DNA from: Pseudomonas nitroreducens
GTDB taxonomy: Bacteria; Pseudomonadota; Gammaproteobacteria; Pseudomonadales; Pseudomonadaceae
Direction of reading: 5' to 3'
Length of the DNA: 64,000 nucleotides
Assembly (NCBI RefSeq): GCF_024170165.1
Contig: NZ_JALJXP010000013.1
Coordinates: 1 to 64,000, forward strand
The translations under genes were made by a program, and so were the position numbers. The notes beneath the pieces were generated by a model that had not been told where the DNA came from, ran no database searches, and worked only from the letters and a program-made list of their open reading frames with translations. Positions 17,607 through 25,309 of the stretch are shown in pieces (positions within the stretch are counted from its first letter, which is position 1; each line of letters starts with the position of its first letter).

Positions 17607-18251
17607 ATGCCCATCCCGAAGCTCTTCAGATCACTGTCCCGCGGCTGGCTGTCGCTTCTGGCGATACTGCCCGTCATCGCGCTGCTCAGTGGCTTTCTGC
17701 CGCTGGACTTCTCGCGGCCGACGCCGCTGGTGGGTGACGCCCAGCGCCAGGCGGAATTGCGCGAGCACTGGCAGAACGGCGACCTGATCGTGCTGGTGCG
17801 CCATGCCGAGCGCTGCGATCGCTCCAGCGCGCCGTGCATGGCCGATGTCAGCGGTATCACCGTGCGGGGCGGGCAGAGCGCCCAGGAGATCGGCCAGGAC
17901 TTCGCCGCACTCGGCCTGGCCAACGCCGACATCCTCAGCAGCAACCAGCTGCGGGCCATCCAGACCGCTTCCTCGATGTTCGGCCGTACGCCGCAAGAGC
18001 AGCCCTGGCTGTACAAGTGCGAGGGCTCGATGCTCGACCAGGCGCTGCAGCACAAGGTCGCGCACCGCAACCTGATCCTGGTGACCCACAGCGAATGCAT
18101 CGAGGACCTGGAACACTCGGTGAGCGTGGACGACCCGGCGACCCCGGACTACGCCTCGACACTCTTCGTGCTCAGCGAGCAGGACCAGTCTCCGCGCCTG
18201 CTCGGCTACCTCGATGCCGACCAGTGGCCGCTGAAGGTCAGCGGGCGCTGA
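17607..18251 (+). CDS. Histidine phosphatase family protein, membrane-anchored or exported
   Basis: 214 residues with an N-terminal hydrophobic segment (SLLAILPVIALLSGFLP) that could be a signal or anchor. The catalytic motif is LVRHAERCD and the second histidine is in LVTHSE, both typical of the phosphoglycerate-mutase-like superfamily. Conserved SSNQLRAIQTA is also present. The substrate is unknown; exported relatives act on phosphorylated LPS or small molecules. The 3' end overlaps the convergent gene at 18238 by 14 bp. Confidence 0.75.
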   Translation: MPIPKLFRSLSRGWLSLLAILPVIALLSGFLPLDFSRPTPLVGDAQRQAELREHWQNGDLIVLVRHAERCDRSSAPCMADVSGITVRGGQSAQEIGQDFAALGLANADILSSNQLRAIQTASSMFGRTPQEQPWLYKCEGSMLDQALQHKVAHRNLILVTHSECIEDLEHSVSVDDPATPDYASTLFVLSEQDQSPRLLGYLDADQWPLKVSGR

Positions 18252-18810
18252 TCTGGCTGGGCGTGGCGCCCAGGCGGTAACGCTGCAATTCCTGCGGAGT
18301 CAGCACGCGCATGCGCTGCGGATCGATGCTCTGCATGGTGTCGGCCAGTTCCAGTGGAATGTCCATGTCGCGGAAATAGGTGCGGGCGTTGTAGCTGCCT
18401 GCCGCCTGGGACGAATCGCCAGCGGGGTAGTAGGGGCGATGCAGGCCCACGTAGCCGCGCACCGTCCGGTGCTTGCCGGCGGCCAGCAGGTAGACGCAGG
18501 AGCCCTGGCAGACGCTGTTGGTCGGCACCAGGGTTTCGAAGCCGGATTCGCGCAGCAGGCGGCCCATTTTGATCGATTCGGCGGCGCTGCCGCCGATGCT
18601 GTCGAGCAGGGCCACCTTGCGGGCGAACTTGCCCGGATTGGCCAGCAGCCCTTTGAACAGGCGCTCGTAGTCGCCCGGAGCGATGTCCTCGCTGATGCGT
18701 ACCGCCAGCACTTCGCCGACCTTGGCGTGCTGCACCGGCTTCACCTCGACCTGGGCGGAGGCAAGGCTGGAGGACAGCGCAAGGGTGCAGAGCAGGGCAG
18801 CGCGAAGCAT
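18238..18810 (-). CDS. Exported ClpP/crotonase-fold-like protein (COG3904 type)
   Basis: 190 residues. A signal peptide (ALLCTLALSSSLASAQ) precedes a domain with LDSIGGSAAESIKMGRLLRESG, SVCQGSCVYLLAAG and YVGLHRPYY. These are the motifs of small periplasmic proteins with a ClpP-like fold; the SxCxxxCxxLLAAG segment suggests a disulfide or active-site loop. Enzymatic activity is not established for the group. It converges on the histidine phosphatase gene with a 14-bp overlap. Confidence 0.7.
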   Translation of the reverse strand: MLRAALLCTLALSSSLASAQVEVKPVQHAKVGEVLAVRISEDIAPGDYERLFKGLLANPGKFARKVALLDSIGGSAAESIKMGRLLRESGFETLVPTNSVCQGSCVYLLAAGKHRTVRGYVGLHRPYYPAGDSSQAAGSYNARTYFRDMDIPLELADTMQSIDPQRMRVLTPQELQRYRLGATPSQISAR

Positions 18811-18883
18811 GGGGGTGAATCCTGTACGGGAGTCTTGTAGGAAGGCGCTGACGATACCCTGATACGCGCCGTCCGTCAGCCCG

Positions 18884-19258
18884 TCAGCTTGCCTTCAGAC
18901 AGGTGCGCAGGAGGCGCCGCGCCGATTTGTTCACCCTGCGGCGCTCCAGCTCTTCGGGAGCGAACCAGCGGCAGTCGGCGATCTCGTTCAGCGGAGTGGG
19001 CTGCTGCGCCGGGTCGACCGGCGTCTCGAACACGTAGTGCAGCGTCTGGTACAGCTCCAGCGGCGCCACGTAGTTCATCTGCTCGATGGTGAGCCCGGTT
19101 TCCTCGATCAGCTCGCGGGTGGCGGCCTGTCCGGGGCGTTCGTCGGCCTCGATGCGGCCGCCGGGGAGGTTCCATTTCGACTTGGATTTGCGCACGAAGA
19201 GAATCTTGTCGTCGAGGCGGCAGATGACCGTTGCACGCTCTTTCAGGTTCTTAGCCAT
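18884..19258 (-). CDS. NUDIX hydrolase
   Basis: 124 residues. The Nudix box is complete, beginning GGRIEADERPGQAATREL and continuing to the EETGL end, which binds the divalent metal for cleaving nucleoside-diphosphate-X substrates. Start chosen at the ATG before AKNLKERATV, where similarity begins. Stands alone between divergently and convergently read neighbours; substrate unknown. Confidence 0.85.
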   Translation of the reverse strand: MAKNLKERATVICRLDDKILFVRKSKSKWNLPGGRIEADERPGQAATRELIEETGLTIEQMNYVAPLELYQTLHYVFETPVDPAQQPTPLNEIADCRWFAPEELERRRVNKSARRLLRTCLKAS

Positions 19259-19642
19259 ACCGGCTGCTCCTCGACACTCTTCCAACAGGTTTCAGGGTAG
19301 ACATTAATCTGAGATTCCCAACCAGATGAACTGGTTACGGCGTTTATGTCGACAAATGGTAAGGATTGGTCGCTGGAAAGGTATGTCAGGCCTTTCTGAA
19401 GAATCGCCCGTCATCTTCTCGACTCGAAAAGGCTTCAAGGTGGACCGGCGCTGCTTCCTGAAGTGCGAACTTTCTGCACCGGCGTACCAGTTTCCATGGC
19501 CTACGCTTGATTCCTGCCGTTTCGCCGGACTTTTCCATGAGGTCACGGCGAGGGAGCGAGCCTGTAGTCCCGCTGACCCACCACCGGCCCGCCGCCGTGC
19601 GCCGGGCGACACCCTCAAGAGCCATCCGCAGGAGGAAATGCC
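19259..19642. promoter_or_regulatory. Divergent intergenic region with small inverted repeat
   Basis: About 380 bp separating the leftward NUDIX gene from the rightward isochorismatase-like gene. It contains the inverted repeat ACCAG-ATGAA-CTGGT at 19321-19335, a possible operator, and AT-richer DNA around 19300-19370. No gene is seen. The GGAGGA ribosome site of the next gene ends the region. Confidence 0.35.
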
Positions 19643-20269
19643 ATGAGCAAGCCCTACGTCCGTCTCGACAAGACCCAGGCCGCCGTGTTGCTGGTCGATC
19701 ATCAGGCCGGCCTGCTCTCGCTGGTGCGCGACATCGAACCGGACAAGTTCAAGAACAACGTCCTCGCCCTGGCCGACCTGGCCAAGTACTTCAAGCTGCC
19801 GACCATCCTCACCACCAGTTTCGAGAGCGGCCCCAACGGCCCGCTGGTTCCCGAACTCAAGGACCTGTTCCCCGACGCGCCCTACATCGCCCGTCCGGGC
19901 AACATCAACGCCTGGGACAACGAGGACTTCGTCAAGGCGGTGAAGGCCACCGGCAAGAAACAGCTGATCATCGCTGGCGTGGTCACCGAGGTCTGCGTGG
20001 CCTTCCCGGCGCTGTCGGCACTGGAAGAAGGCTTCGAGGTGTTCGTCGTCGCCGACGCCTCCGGTACCTTCAACGAAGTGACCCGTGACGCCGCCTGGCG
20101 CCGCATGGAAGCCGCCGGCGCGCAGATGATGACCTGGTTCGGCGTGGCCTGTGAGCTGCACCGCGACTGGCGCAACGACATCGAAGGCCTCGCCGCGCTG
20201 TTCTCCAACCACATCCCGGATTACCGCAACCTGATCACCAGCTACAGCACGCTGACGGCCAAGAAGTGA
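19643..20269 (+). CDS. Isochorismatase-like cysteine hydrolase (YcaC type)
   Basis: 208 residues. The cysteine-hydrolase triad can be seen: Asp in LLVDHQAG, Lys in the KATGKKQ segment, and Cys in the VVTEVCVAFPALSA nucleophile loop. Length and the conserved GNINAWDNEDF match the YcaC group of octameric hydrolases whose natural substrate is unknown. A clear CAGGAGGAAATG leader precedes the start. A hairpin lies directly at the stop codon. Confidence 0.85.
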   Translation: MSKPYVRLDKTQAAVLLVDHQAGLLSLVRDIEPDKFKNNVLALADLAKYFKLPTILTTSFESGPNGPLVPELKDLFPDAPYIARPGNINAWDNEDFVKAVKATGKKQLIIAGVVTEVCVAFPALSALEEGFEVFVVADASGTFNEVTRDAAWRRMEAAGAQMMTWFGVACELHRDWRNDIEGLAALFSNHIPDYRNLITSYSTLTAKK

Positions 20270-20291
20270 GGCACCGGCCGGCGGGTGCCTC
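20268..20291 (+). terminator. Hairpin at the end of the YcaC-like gene
   Basis: GAGGCACC and GGTGCCTC form an 8-bp stem with a GC-rich eight-base loop, beginning within the stop codon. No T-run follows, so the terminator call is moderate. Confidence 0.45.
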
Positions 20292-20322
20292 GCTCGCCGG
20301 CTCCCGGTCTATTGCCCCTGGT

Positions 20323-20793
20323 CTATTGCAGCGGCACCGGCTGCGTCCGCACGAATGACCAGCGGCCGGCGCCGTGCTGCGCGTCGAGCAGCAACTGGAA
20401 CAGGCGGATCACGAAGCCGGTCTCGAAGCCCAGGCGCGCCGCACCATTGGGGTAGGTCTGCCGCATCGAAAACAACGCATTCCAGGGCGCCGAGCGGTCC
20501 TGCGGCTTCATGCTGTTCTGCGCTTCGTGCATGCCGTGGCGCAACGAATCCAGGTGCCGGTGCAGCACCGGGGTCAGCGGGATACGCCGGCAGAAGGGCA
20601 GCGGGGGTATTTCACTCGGGCGGCAGCGCTGGCCCAGATCTGCCATCCAGTAGGCCTCTTCGGCCTCGGTCATGAGCTTCTGCAGCAGCGGCAGCAGGTG
20701 CGTATCGCCGCGTTTGCGCAGGATGCCGTAGAGCGAATCGAAGCTGCGCTGGGCATTGCGCAAGTGCTCCAGCGAAGTCGGATTGACGTTCAT
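20323..20793 (-). CDS. Unknown protein, second gene of a translationally coupled pair
   Basis: 156 residues with no family I recognise. It is predicted soluble and mostly helical, with conserved-looking aromatic and His residues (LHRHLDSLRHGMHEAQNS) and a basic C-terminal third. The start codon overlaps the stop of the gene before it in an ATGA, so the two are very likely co-translated and may act together. The coding frame shows the high third-position GC of its neighbours. Confidence 0.65.
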   Translation of the reverse strand: MNVNPTSLEHLRNAQRSFDSLYGILRKRGDTHLLPLLQKLMTEAEEAYWMADLGQRCRPSEIPPLPFCRRIPLTPVLHRHLDSLRHGMHEAQNSMKPQDRSAPWNALFSMRQTYPNGAARLGFETGFVIRLFQLLLDAQHGAGRWSFVRTQPVPLQ

Positions 20794-21068
20794 GTCGGCC
20801 TCCCTGGCGCCCGGGCGCTGCGTTCCATGGCGAGTTCGTAGAGCTGGCGGGCTTCGCTGACCAGCGGCGCCAGGGCGGAGGCGAGGCGAGCGGTGGCGCG
20901 GATGAGGCCACTGTCGCTGTCGTCTTCCATCAGTTGCAGCAGGTCCTCGACCGCGGTGATGCGGCGCAGGGCGGCTTCGCGCAGGTGCTCGACCGGGGCC
21001 AGGGCGTTGACGAAGAGGACTTCCTCGCCGAACTGGCCGGTCAAGGGGACTGGGAGGAATTCACGCAT
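20790..21068 (-). CDS. Unknown small helical protein, first gene of a coupled pair
   Basis: 92 residues. The segment FVNALAPVEHLREAALRR followed by LIRATARLASALAPLVSEAR looks like two amphipathic helices, a pattern shared by many small Pseudomonas proteins of unknown function. No signal peptide or motif is seen. It overlaps the next gene by four bases. A leader of about 140-210 bp upstream contains the predicted RNA structure at 21208-21278. Confidence 0.6.
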   Translation of the reverse strand: MREFLPVPLTGQFGEEVLFVNALAPVEHLREAALRRITAVEDLLQLMEDDSDSGLIRATARLASALAPLVSEARQLYELAMERSARAPGRPT

Positions 21069-21207
21069 GGGGCACCTCCGGGTTGAGGTGCGGCGCGTGG
21101 CGCAGGGTAGGGCGGGGCGCGAGGGTAAAAAGGGGATAGTTCATGTCAGCCACTACTTGGTCTAGGGATCAAGAAGCCGCCAATCAACCTTCCTACGGGT
21201 AAAGAGA

Positions 21208-21278
21208 GGCGGACCGTGCAAGGGTAGGAATGCCGGGACCAAGGAACCGGTAGGCCGAAGCCTCCAAGCACGGCCGCC
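21208..21278 (-). ncRNA. Candidate structured RNA or mRNA leader
   Basis: GGCGG-A-CCGTGC (21208-21219) pairs with GCACGGCCGCC (21268-21278) to give an 11-bp stem with a single bulge. Enclosed are a CCGG/CCGG hairpin (21233-21250) and, read on the minus strand, AGGC-TTCG-GCCT at 21252-21263, a C(UUCG)G tetraloop hairpin. The UUCG loop points to the minus strand as the RNA, which would place it in the 5' leader of the gene pair starting at 21068. No known riboswitch class is recognised. Confidence 0.35.
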
Positions 21279-21691
21279 ATAGACACACGAAAGTGCAAAG
21301 CGGATTTCGCCTGCAATCGTGACTACAGAGTTGCCGTACCTTGATCCTTACTTCCCGGGTTCCTACGCCCGTCCGCGATGAACTGCGGCGAATCAGAGGC
21401 TAGAGACGGCGCCTGTAGGCCTGCAAGGCTAATGACCCGTGGGACTTTTCGGTTGCTGACAGCGATCCCGAGGCAGGACATTGCCGACAGAATGAAACGG
21501 GTCTCATCCCGTTCCCCAACACGTAGGACTGCAGGGCCGGGCCAGGTCGTGGAGCGCGCCGGGGGCTGCTGCGCGGGACCCAAGCCGCAATTCGGCAATC
21601 GTCCCGTCGCGGGCGCTTTCCGACTCCTGCTGCGTGCCCAGGCGGGCAGTAGCATTGCGCGTTTTTCATCGCGCCAGGAGTGCAACCGCCC
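21279..21691. other. Intergenic region, nothing definite
   Basis: About 410 bp before the next gene. A small hairpin AACGGG-TCTCAT-CCCGTT is at 21496-21513. Open frames here lack ribosome sites and family similarity. It may hold the promoter of the membrane-protein gene at 21692. Confidence 0.35.
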
Positions 21692-22261
21692 ATGCCCGCT
21701 TCCGATTTTCCATGGTTGGCCGTCGTCTTCGCCATGCTGACGGGCCTGGGCGTTACCCGCTTGCTGTCCAATGGCGCGGCGGCCATGCGTTCGCGGGCGG
21801 TCGCGAAGCTCGACTGGCTGCCAATTCTCTGGAGCGCGTCGATCTTCCTGACGCAACTGGATTACTGGTGGGCACTGTACGAGCTGAAGGAGACGGTGCC
21901 GCAGTGGACCTACCCGGCTTTCCTGCAGTTACTGATTTCGCCGCTGGCACTGTTCTTTGCCGCGGCGATGGTCATGCCGTCGTCCGAACTCAAGCCGGGG
22001 GAAAGCCACCGCGAAATATTCGAATCTCACGGCCATTGGGCGTTGATAGCGCTGTTCTTCTACCACGTCGAGGGCGTGGTCGAATCGATGCGGTATTGGC
22101 ACGAGGGAGTTCTGGCCAAGAGGAATGTCCTCATGATGGTCTTCGCTTTGCTGCCGTTGGCAGCTTTCTTTGGCAACCGACTTGTCCAGTATTTGCTGGT
22201 ATCGACGTATCTCGTTCTGAGCGTCCTGCTGATCTTCTTCAGCATCGATGATCTGATCTGA
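21692..22261 (+). CDS. Small integral membrane protein of unknown function
   Basis: 189 residues with about five to six hydrophobic helices, including FPWLAVVFAMLTGLGVTRLL, LPILWSASIFLTQLDYWW and LLVSTYLVLSVLLIFF. Start placed at the ATG 11 bases after a CCAGGAG site; a GTG at 21680 overlaps that site and is less likely. No catalytic motif is visible and the family is not recognised. The stop is followed by a hairpin shared with the convergent porin gene. Confidence 0.7.
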   Translation: MPASDFPWLAVVFAMLTGLGVTRLLSNGAAAMRSRAVAKLDWLPILWSASIFLTQLDYWWALYELKETVPQWTYPAFLQLLISPLALFFAAAMVMPSSELKPGESHREIFESHGHWALIALFFYHVEGVVESMRYWHEGVLAKRNVLMMVFALLPLAAFFGNRLVQYLLVSTYLVLSVLLIFFSIDDLI

Positions 22262-22267
22262 TCTGGC

Positions 22268-22292
22268 GACGCGCCGTCGGACCGGGCGCGTC
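22268..22292. terminator. Shared hairpin between convergent genes
   Basis: GACGCGCC and GGCGCGTC form a perfect 8-bp stem between the membrane-protein gene (rightward) and the porin gene (leftward), well placed to end both transcripts. Confidence 0.5.
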
Positions 22293-22309
22293 ATGGCTGG
22301 GGCCTCGTC

Positions 22310-23596
22310 CTAGAAAACCGCGAACTGGTAGCTGGCGATCAGCCGCACCTCGTCCACATCGCGCGCCGACTGTTCGTAGTTGGTGCGGTAGGTGGCGTTG
22401 CGCAGGCGCAGGCTGAGGTCCTTGAAGGTGCCGGCCTGGATCACGTACTTGAGCTTCACGTCGCGTTCCCATTCCTTGCCCTCGTCGCCATTGGCCAGGG
22501 CGATGTGGTCGCCGTTGACGTAGCGGGTCATGAAGCTCAGACCGGGCACGCCGACGCTGCGCAGGTCGAAGTCGTAGCGCAGTTGCCAGGAACGCTCCCG
22601 GGCATTGGCGAAGTCGTTCACCTGCAGGTAGTTGGCGAGGTAGGGGTTGCTGCCGTCGAGGTAGGGCATGGAGCTGTCGCCGGTCATGCGTTGCCAGCCG
22701 GCGCTGAGGATGTGGCCCTCCTGGGCATAGGACAGCAGCAGGCTGAGGGCGCGGTTGTCGATCTGGCCGGCGCGGGCCGAGCCGTCGTCGTCGCTGTCGA
22801 ACCAGCGCAGGTCGGCGGTGACCTTGCCGGCGCCCAGCGCCTGCTTGCCGACCATGCCGACGTAGCGCTGGCGGTAGACATTCTCCAACCCGCCCTGGGC
22901 GTATTGCAGCAGGAGCTGGTCGTTGACCGGGTAGTCGGCCTGGTAGGCGTCGAAGCGGTTGCCGGTGGTGTCGCAGGCATAGCGCTTGTTCTTGCAGTTC
23001 AGGCGCAGGTCCTGGGCATCCGTGGAGTCGCGCGCGGTGTAGCGCTCCAGACGCGTGGCGGTGAGCTTGAGGCGGGCGATCTCCTCGCTGGTCAGTTGCG
23101 CGCCGTGGAACATGTTGGGCAGCAGGCGGCCGTCGTTGTACTTGAGCAGCGGCATGTCCGGCAGCATCGCGCCGTATTTGAACCGGGTGTGGGAGACGCG
23201 CAGTTTGCCGGTGACGCCGGCCTTGGCGTACTGGTCTGCAGAGTGACGCGGGTCGTGGCCGCTGGAGGGCAGCAGGCCGCTGTTGCTGTCGGCGGGGCTG
23301 GAGTCGAGTTTGACGCCGAGCATGGCCAGGGCATCGACGCCGACGCCGACGGTGCCTTCGGTGTAGCCCGACTGCAGGTTGAGGATGAAGCCCTGCGCGC
23401 TTTCCTCGCGTTTGGAGGCGCCCTGCGGGTTGGACGAGCTGCCGTCGCGGAAGTCGCGGTTGAAGTAGAAAGTGCGCGACTCCAGGCGCGTGCTGCTGTC
23501 CTCCAGGAAGTCGGCGCTGGCCGGGGCGGCGATGCCACCGAGCAGGGCGAGGGCGCTCAGGCGGGTGAGCGGGCTGGAGGAGAGGGGCGAGGGCAT
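22310..23596 (-). CDS. OprD-family outer-membrane porin
   Basis: 428 residues: a signal peptide (RLSALALLGGIAAPASA) then FLEDSSTRLESRTFYFNRDF, the characteristic opening of OprD/OpdX porins. The barrel shows DAYQADYPVNDQLLLQYAQGG and a final SYQFAVF with C-terminal Phe. Members take up amino acids or carboxylates across the outer membrane as 18-stranded channels. No transporter or catabolic gene is adjacent, so the substrate cannot be inferred. Confidence 0.92.
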   Translation of the reverse strand: MPSPLSSSPLTRLSALALLGGIAAPASADFLEDSSTRLESRTFYFNRDFRDGSSSNPQGASKREESAQGFILNLQSGYTEGTVGVGVDALAMLGVKLDSSPADSNSGLLPSSGHDPRHSADQYAKAGVTGKLRVSHTRFKYGAMLPDMPLLKYNDGRLLPNMFHGAQLTSEEIARLKLTATRLERYTARDSTDAQDLRLNCKNKRYACDTTGNRFDAYQADYPVNDQLLLQYAQGGLENVYRQRYVGMVGKQALGAGKVTADLRWFDSDDDGSARAGQIDNRALSLLLSYAQEGHILSAGWQRMTGDSSMPYLDGSNPYLANYLQVNDFANARERSWQLRYDFDLRSVGVPGLSFMTRYVNGDHIALANGDEGKEWERDVKLKYVIQAGTFKDLSLRLRNATYRTNYEQSARDVDEVRLIASYQFAVF

Positions 23597-23790
23597 GCGG
23601 TGACTCCGGGGGGCGCTGAAAAAGCGCGCGAAGGTGTCACAGAAGGGCAGTCGGGTCTTTGCGACCATGGTCTAGATCGCGGGTTTCGCCCGGGCGGGTC
23701 CGTCGGCGGTACCGTCGGACGGTCGGCTGAAACCTTCGGGCCAACCCCGCGTCCACCGTCATGCCATTCCCCGAACCGCTGGAGGTGAGC

Positions 23791-24081
23791 ATGAAAGGCC
23801 ATGGTGAAATCAGCGAGCGTCCGGGCGTTGCCCGCGAACGCTGGCCGGACCGGTCCGGCGCCGGCGACAGGCGCGGGGTGCCCGGTTACCCGCAGCGCCA
23901 GGTGCCCCTTGGCGGTTCGCGGCATATCGACCCGGAGCTGGGTTTCGATCCGGATTCCCCGGACCTTGCCGACCCGCAGGTCGACCCGCCGCATCCGCCG
24001 CACATTCCCCACGACGGGCCGGACCCGCAGGGCCAGCGGCGCGTGCCGGGGGACCAGTACCCGCCCTATTCGCGCCGCTGA
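23791..24081 (+). CDS. Small Pro/Asp/Gly-rich protein, unknown
   Basis: 96 residues after a strong GGAGGTGAGC ribosome site. The protein is rich in Pro, Asp, Arg and Gly (for example DPQVDPPHPPHIPHDGPDP), with no hydrophobic stretch, and is probably disordered. No family recognised. The good ribosome site and its position between two opposite-strand genes argue that it is a real gene rather than chance. Confidence 0.55.
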   Translation: MKGHGEISERPGVARERWPDRSGAGDRRGVPGYPQRQVPLGGSRHIDPELGFDPDSPDLADPQVDPPHPPHIPHDGPDPQGQRRVPGDQYPPYSRR

Positions 24082-24091
24082 AACGGCTCGT

Positions 24092-24658
24092 TCAGAACGC
24101 GTCGGCAGCCTTGCACAGCCGGGTGTCCTGCAGACTGCCGCTAAGGTTGCGGCCGTCACCCAGGCGCACCAGCCGCGCCAGGCACTGGCCGCTTTCCACC
24201 AGCAGCAGTTCGTAGTCCTGCCCGGCTTCGGGGGTGAAGGTCATGGATTGCTGGCAGCTATAGGAATAGCCGCTGCTGACCATGCCCCGGCTCTGGAAGT
24301 TGAAGGCGAAGGGCTGGCCCGCCGGTATCTGCACTTCGCTGCTGGCGAAGCCGCCCTGGCCCAGCTGCTCGGCCTGGCGGCTGGGCGGCATGCCGAGGCT
24401 CTGGCCGTTGCGGCTGGCGAAGCCCGATTGCGCCACGGCGATCACCCCGGCACCTTCGCGGCGCCAGTCGATGCAGGCGCTGGCGGGGACGCCGCGGGCC
24501 ATGCCGTTGGTGATCACCCGTAGCCGCGCGGTATCGCCACCGCTGGGTGCGGAGTAGGGCGTGGAATACGACTGCACGTTGGCGAGGTTGCCGCAGCCGG
24601 TAAGCAGCAGGGTTCCCAGCGCCAGAGCAGCGGCGCGGGGGGAGAGGTTGATGTCCAT
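24092..24658 (-). CDS. Lipoprotein of unknown function, distal gene of the TPS locus
   Basis: 188 residues. A lipobox (LLLTGC, lipidated Cys22) with Gly at +2 predicts an outer-membrane lipoprotein facing the periplasm. The mature part contains paired cysteines (ACIDWRR, YSCQQSM, GQCLARL, RLCKAAD) and a beta-rich pattern. It starts 14 bp after the preceding lipoprotein gene, in line with the TpsA gene, so it is probably the last gene of that transcript. It could be an immunity or assembly partner, but no family is recognised. Confidence 0.7.
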   Translation of the reverse strand: MDINLSPRAAALALGTLLLTGCGNLANVQSYSTPYSAPSGGDTARLRVITNGMARGVPASACIDWRREGAGVIAVAQSGFASRNGQSLGMPPSRQAEQLGQGGFASSEVQIPAGQPFAFNFQSRGMVSSGYSYSCQQSMTFTPEAGQDYELLLVESGQCLARLVRLGDGRNLSGSLQDTRLCKAADAF

Positions 24659-24672
24659 GGAGATTCCTGGTC

Positions 24673-25299
24673 TCAGCGCTGTCCGGCGGCCTTGGGCGGC
24701 GCGCAGCAGTTGCGCGTGTCGATGACCTTGCCGCGGCATGCGGGCAGCATGGGCGGGTTCTTGCACAGCAGGTTGCTGGCCGGGCGGGTGTAGTGGAAGC
24801 CGCGGTCGAGCATGCACAACTGCGCGGCGGCGATGTCGTTGAGCAGCATCTCGTCGACGGGCTCGATGACCGTGGTGTAGCCGCAGCCTTTCATGGCCTG
24901 CTGCACGCCCTGGCTGTCGCTGCCGGCCTGCGTCCATTGCGTGTAGGCGGGCGGGCGCTGGCTGGCACCGGCCTTCGGTACACCGCCGGCCGCCCGGCAG
25001 GCGGGCAGTTGCGGGCTGGTGTCGCAGAGGGTGTAGCGGTCCTGGTAGGCGAAGCCCTTGCCGAGCATGCACTGCTCGGCAAGGGCGTAGTCGTTGCTGG
25101 TGATGCTGGTGCTGTCGACGTAGGCGGCATCCGGGAATCCGCAGGCCAGCAGGGCGTTGCGCACGCCCTGCTGGTCGATGCCGGACTTGCCCCACAGCTC
25201 GAAGAGCGGCGGTGGCGGCTGCAATGGCCGGGCCTGGCTGCAGGCAGCCAGGAGCAGGCAGGGCAGGAGGACGGCCAGGGCGCCGTGGCGCTTCAGCAT
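24673..25299 (-). CDS. Lipoprotein with internally duplicated Cys-rich domain
   Basis: 208 residues with a clear lipobox (LLAAC, Cys20, Ser at +2). Two tandem copies of a ~70-residue unit follow (about 35-104 and 122-192). Each has a QGV..A...CGF/CGY start, an AEQCML or AAQLCML centre followed by GF, and a LC/LPACR end, giving matching Cys positions likely to form disulfides. The gene begins 10 bp after the giant exoprotein gene ends. Position, lipidation and Cys pattern make an immunity or chaperone role for the exoprotein tip plausible; this is inference. Confidence 0.75.
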   Translation of the reverse strand: MLKRHGALAVLLPCLLLAACSQARPLQPPPPLFELWGKSGIDQQGVRNALLACGFPDAAYVDSTSITSNDYALAEQCMLGKGFAYQDRYTLCDTSPQLPACRAAGGVPKAGASQRPPAYTQWTQAGSDSQGVQQAMKGCGYTTVIEPVDEMLLNDIAAAQLCMLDRGFHYTRPASNLLCKNPPMLPACRGKVIDTRNCCAPPKAAGQR

Positions 25300-25309
25300 G
25301 TCAGCGCTC

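Noticed and set aside
21323-21856. Leftward frame overlapping the membrane-protein gene
   Set aside because: No ribosome site and a composition typical of non-coding frames; the rightward membrane protein is clearly better.
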